The position numbers were made by a program, and so were the translations under genes. Shown one piece after another: positions 62,401 to 64,000 of a DNA stretch of 64,000 nt (position 1 is the stretch's first letter; each line of letters starts with the position of its first letter). The stretch spans positions 6,758,001 through 6,822,000 of the forward strand of contig OZ005707.1 of the NCBI GenBank assembly GCA_963930775.1, written 5' to 3'. The notes beneath the pieces were generated by a model. The model worked only from the letters and a program-made list of their open reading frames with translations. It ran no database searches and was not told where the DNA came from. Origin of the DNA: Cliona cf. orientalis. Taxonomy: Eukaryota > Porifera > Demospongiae > Clionaida > Clionaidae.

Positions 62401-64000
62401 GATCTGGTTTGTGGGTTGGTCTCCGCCAGCTAGCACAATTCCACTCACGTTCAGAGATGAACTATTGACAGTTTCAGAGAAGTACAAAGTGAGAATTCTG
62501 GCATCGAGATCCAGGTCAAATGCATCGAGCGTGGGTGGAATGTCATCCGGTGTGAACGTGCTCACCTGCTGGGCCATGGACTGCTCAATCTCAACGATAT
62601 CATTGCCGAAAACATCCTCCAGTAAGTCAAATGTGAGTCTGATGTAAGTGCTGTTCTCGTCCACAGCCAGCTCAGTTAGTCGCTTGATTTCGTTCAGATC
62701 ATCCAAACCTAGCACAATTTCAATGATGTGGGAAGATGGACTGTTGAGATAGCTGGAGTTGGTGAGAGTGTAGTGGCTAAATGTGTTATTTCCTTCAACA
62801 GTGTCCTGCAGTGTGATGGAGGAGATATTGAACTGAGATACATCAACAGTCTCAGAGAAACTAAGCGTTAAGATTTCTCTGGTCAGATCGATATCAAAAG
62901 CATCGAGGACGGGAGGGGTCGTGTCTGGGGTATAGTTTGACACCAATAGAGCATTGATTCCATTGAGAACTGCCACTACTCCTTGATCACTCATATCAAG
63001 AATCGAATCTTCATCCAGCACCAACCAAGTGGTGTTTGGTGATAGAGCGATACGCCTTCTTTTAAGTTCGTTCAGGTCATCAAGAGTGATTTCAATCGAG
63101 GCCACGAGTCCATCTTCAAACATAGTCAGCATTCCTCCCATTAGCATATACTGGTTCATTTCTAGAGACACATTTGGGGCCCTCTGCAGTATGATACCAT
63201 CAAACATTGTGGTAGAAACATCCACTGTCTCTGGGAAACTCAAGATGAGCACGCCTGTGTCCATGTCGAGGTCAAAGCTAAGGACGATTGGTGGAGTGGT
63301 GTCATTAACATACGCTGAGGTCTGCAGAGCCTCAAATGGTTCAATCTCTGAGGCTTGATTTCCATTCATATCCTCAATGGCCAAAGGAGTGATGGAGAGG
63401 AAGGAAGTGAAACGGCTCGTAAATAGGATCTCGTCTCGTTTGATGGCGTTCAGATCATCGTCAGTGATGATTATTGTGATCTGGAGTCCATTTGAGCTGT
63501 TGGTGGAACCATCAGTGAGAGTGTAGAAGGTGATGGGTATATCTGTGAGGACTGTGCCATCCATTCCATCTCCACTTGCACTACCGCTGCCACTCATAGT
63601 AATATTGGAATCCACTGCCGTTCTATTTATCAGACTGTAGTTGCCCGAGGCCTCTACAGGAACTTGGGTTGAGTACAGAGTGAATGCAGTGTAGTCAATA
63701 CTACTAGCATTGACAGGTTCGTCAAAGTTAAGCACAAGCAGGCCCAAGTTCATATCAATGCTGAAAGAGACGAGCTCTGGACTGACAAGGTCTTCAACAT
63801 ATTCACCCACAGGAATAGTGTCCTCCTGCACATAGTTCACTGCTATAGCCATATCGTGTACAGCTGCAGACAGTATCTGGACGTATGTATCGTTTTCGGA
63901 AGTAGCCAGCTCTGTGTCGAGTTTGATTTCATGAAGATCATCTAGAGCCAGTAGTACTGTAATGATGGTGGAATTATCCATTGAAATTGCTCTGTAGTCT
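56452..64000 (-). CDS. Giant tandem-repeat, Ig-like extracellular-type protein, partial
   Basis: One uninterrupted reading frame runs from the window edge (64000) to a stop at 56452-56454, over 2,515 codons with no intron; the 5' end lies outside, because codons upstream of the first ATG (63981) continue the repeat. It holds 19 full copies and one partial copy of a domain of about 115-125 residues, 162-168 in the two with inserts. The consensus order is: D(T)TPPxLxxFxLDLxxxxLTL, then FSETVNxSSLDxxxITLQ, then YxLTxG, then VxIxLSxxDLNEIKxLTxLA, then NxTFLxxTxxxIxDMxGNxV. The proline entry, a SETV-like strand and the final DMxGN resemble bacterial Ig-like domains of the Big_5 or SwmB kind, by recollection only. 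Sequons are frequent and Cys is rare. No membrane segment is visible, so it is probably secreted or anchored elsewhere. The last repeat ends early (GCRQVET), so further exons are possible. Confidence 0.85.
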   Translation of the reverse strand, partial: DYRAISMDNSTIITVLLALDDLHEIKLDTELATSENDTYVQILSAAVHDMAIAVNYVQEDTIPVGEYVEDLVSPELVSFSIDMNLGLLVLNFDEPVNASSIDYTAFTLYSTQVPVEASGNYSLINRTAVDSNITMSGSGSASGDGMDGTVLTDIPITFYTLTDGSTNSSNGLQITIIITDDDLNAIKRDEILFTSRFTSFLSITPLAIEDMNGNQASEIEPFEALQTSAYVNDTTPPIVLSFDLDMDTGVLILSFPETVDVSTTMFDGIILQRAPNVSLEMNQYMLMGGMLTMFEDGLVASIEITLDDLNELKRRRIALSPNTTWLVLDEDSILDMSDQGVVAVLNGINALLVSNYTPDTTPPVLDAFDIDLTREILTLSFSETVDVSQFNISSITLQDTVEGNNTFSHYTLTNSSYLNSPSSHIIEIVLGLDDLNEIKRLTELAVDENSTYIRLTFDLLEDVFGNDIVEIEQSMAQQVSTFTPDDIPPTLDAFDLDLDARILTLYFSETVNSSSLNVSGIVLAGGDQPTNQIYQLSSSFTESLDDPVIEIQLTREDFNEIKVLTELATNENDTFLIVEPFAISDMSDNMVVNITASDPIQVETYTKDVSSPTLEYFDLDMNSLILTLEFSESVNVSSINYSAITFIESEAPNLLFYTLIDGYTESQNGPRIVIEILVMDEDNLKRIDGLATNENNTFLIITSDLIVDMDGNPVFNITADFPLVVRNFTEDTTPPVLLSFDLNLTSDELTLEFSETVNISSLDITGITLQNEEVLDENSTYYSLTDSVVENEIDDPIVVIALSRFDRDEIRRLSDLAFDANSTYLSLVAGSIADMVSIPVTAVLNSSADLVLNFTADMIRPELQAYSLDLTEEILALNFSETVNITTFDVTQVTLLSTNLSFSVSYSLTGGTIQNRDHSPYIELSLSTPDLNVIKFETELAVSMDSTFLSFSQTLVEDMNFNPVIPILSPVQVDEFTSDTVPPTLLEFELDLNNETLTLIFSETVNVDTLSVSDIQLQSTANASSFSEVVFSFTNESFSSSINGTVVVVQIGLDDLNLLKQLTHLAINNDTTFISLTRNTIADMNSNQVREVSSSEAVQVASYIPDTTSPTLEGFSIDLDAETILLFFSETVNVTSFDIQGITIQSTANSDAVSINLTDFANISAENGPTILVQFSQDDLNLLKSITDLATSVNDTFITVTSTVILDMFDNPLNIIMSAAALQARELESDFTEPQLVMFDLDTDSGVITFYFSESVNSSSLDPTQVTLFATNSSDSSNYTLTGFSDISPFQTRESETIIVFTLSDFDLNSIKAITSLATGSGNTFISITPDFIRDQFLNNITAIEPAEALPVMDYTEDTTCPYLNDFTFDLDSGILSLTFIEPVNTSTFDPTMVTMLSGAVMYQLTSQGQFDREQYTQFVSLTLSNFDFDLIKANRALGIDTSSTSLLLSEYSVRDSAGNSYCNDTAPIPARAVVPDSTPPVLRNFTLDLDRELLILTFTETVVLPLTYGEITLLAEADLSTLPEMMSGSGSGAFSVNSTDVPTNVSASGNGVMGSGSGLDTIMPQIVQYTLTGGMSFINYTTEPHIVIVQLSQDDLNRIKHEPRLAVSPSTTQISITADLTTDYSSNQVTPIPPYTPLEAAEFFPDVTRPVIQSFSLNMDSRILTLTFSEVVNLTSFNPAGLTLQSGPVIDRADFYTLMSSTAVFNTLTQVDVLLSDEDANEIKRITTLASQESNTYISVSPDFIQDTSRLDVVTISNNSAFSVRPGGYMRDITPPYLVEFSFNLTSELLILTFDETVDAATVIPERIVFQSDEFGSDTVMLSGGDVSSEDSTVISISLTDVDLHNIKRNLDLATRLNNTCIRVLAMALSDLSIPTANTFPETTQCAADFTADLVQPRLNSFAVNVNSGMLILNFDEPVDIATVNASSLTLQAQQIAGPRVEEVRLTGGEVSSLNQLQVVFNLTLDDLNVIKQRLTLLRGIDSSYLRILPNFILDLNGNSVVEIFATNARQASMFIDDTTSPVLEAFDLDMNLGHLTLYFSETVDVSSFDFTGISLQLDSSVLMDNESYALINTDTVLNDDAPTVVVLLSNDDLNVFKTLNIGRTNMTAWISLRNGTIFDITGQPVLPVENGINTLPVDGYTPDITPPRLVDFSLDLTAETLTLTFNETVDTQTLNVTHITLTADRNITDDEFSYSLTESSVSVSRNLPEIVINLSTLDLNEIKRRELATMVFDTFVFLSELAIADTFGNQIVEVEPQEAIMVMDYMEDTIDPFLVDFDLDMNTGTLTLSFTETVNTSSLDTSGITFYNMISPAMATQTYRLGGDYAFVSNHSDVIAILLTNDDLNELKVRQMLATDRDDTFLRIMRNTILDMNFNRVRDPVVSQVVNFTEDDTPPLLLSFTIDMDAGQLTLFFDETVNSSSLRFDHLALINNETFVPTPVDPDDQHQLGGGTVLTPNQPSLTFSFSEEDLNEIKRQDMCTRALQELDCFLVYRTDAILDMNRNGIEGCRQVET

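Noticed and set aside
56452..64000. Recent bacterial transfer or contamination as the source of the giant frame
   Set aside because: Nothing in base composition or flanking simple repeats differs from the rest of the window, and it is contiguous with host-type sequence; the idea is kept only as an ancient origin to test.

Overview
This is intron-rich eukaryotic nuclear DNA from an animal. It shows GT-AG introns, a nested tRNA gene, many CT, CA and ATA microsatellites, and small TA-flanked foldback elements. The gene set (a DLK/LZK-type MAP3K, LARP4, SETD2 with WW and SRI domains, RAB3GAP1, MGAT5, syntaxin 17, ALDH16A1) is metazoan. Short introns and intergenic gaps of 0.1-1 kb suggest a compact invertebrate genome. 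A sponge is my best guess, but that is inference only. Exon models below were built by hand from splice signals, reading phase and remembered human orthologues; lengths are those of the spliced models.

Layout: 1-740 is the 3' end of an ALDH16A1-like gene (+). 741-2752 is repeat-rich intergenic DNA. Then follow phosphatidate cytidylyltransferase CDS1/2 (-, 2753-5814), sorting nexin 17 (+, 6406-10021), ribosomal protein L31 (-, 10460-10831), syntaxin 17 (-, 11078-12865), SEC61B (+, 13083-14055), MGAT5 (+, 14377-20134, with tRNA-Arg(CCG) inside an intron), SETD2 (+, 20687-29576), LARP4 (+, 30198-39358), ZC3H15 (-, 40416-42575), RAB3GAP1 (+, 42691-49088) and MAP3K12/13 (+, 49365-54179). 54180-56451 is repeat-bearing intergenic DNA. 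From 56452 to the right edge a single uninterrupted minus-strand reading frame of more than 2,500 codons encodes about 19.5 tandem copies of a roughly 120-residue domain.

Most genes are housekeeping or membrane-traffic genes with no common pathway. Several share functions loosely: SEC61B and MGAT5 act in the secretory pathway, STX17, SNX17, RAB3GAP1 and CDS in membrane traffic and lipids, RPL31, LARP4 and ZC3H15 in translation. Three divergent pairs (CDS/SNX17, STX17/SEC61B, ZC3H15/RAB3GAP1) have 591, 217 and 115 bp between start codons and probably share promoters.

The least ordinary item is the giant repeat protein at the right end. It has an Ig-like bacterial-type repeat, N-glycosylation sequons at repeating positions, Ser-Gly-rich inserts in two repeats, and no introns over 7.5 kb in a region where genes average one intron every few hundred bases. 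Second is a set of at least six families of about 190-230 bp TA-flanked inverted-repeat elements, all inside introns. One of them has its exact empty site preserved in a neighbouring tandem duplicate.
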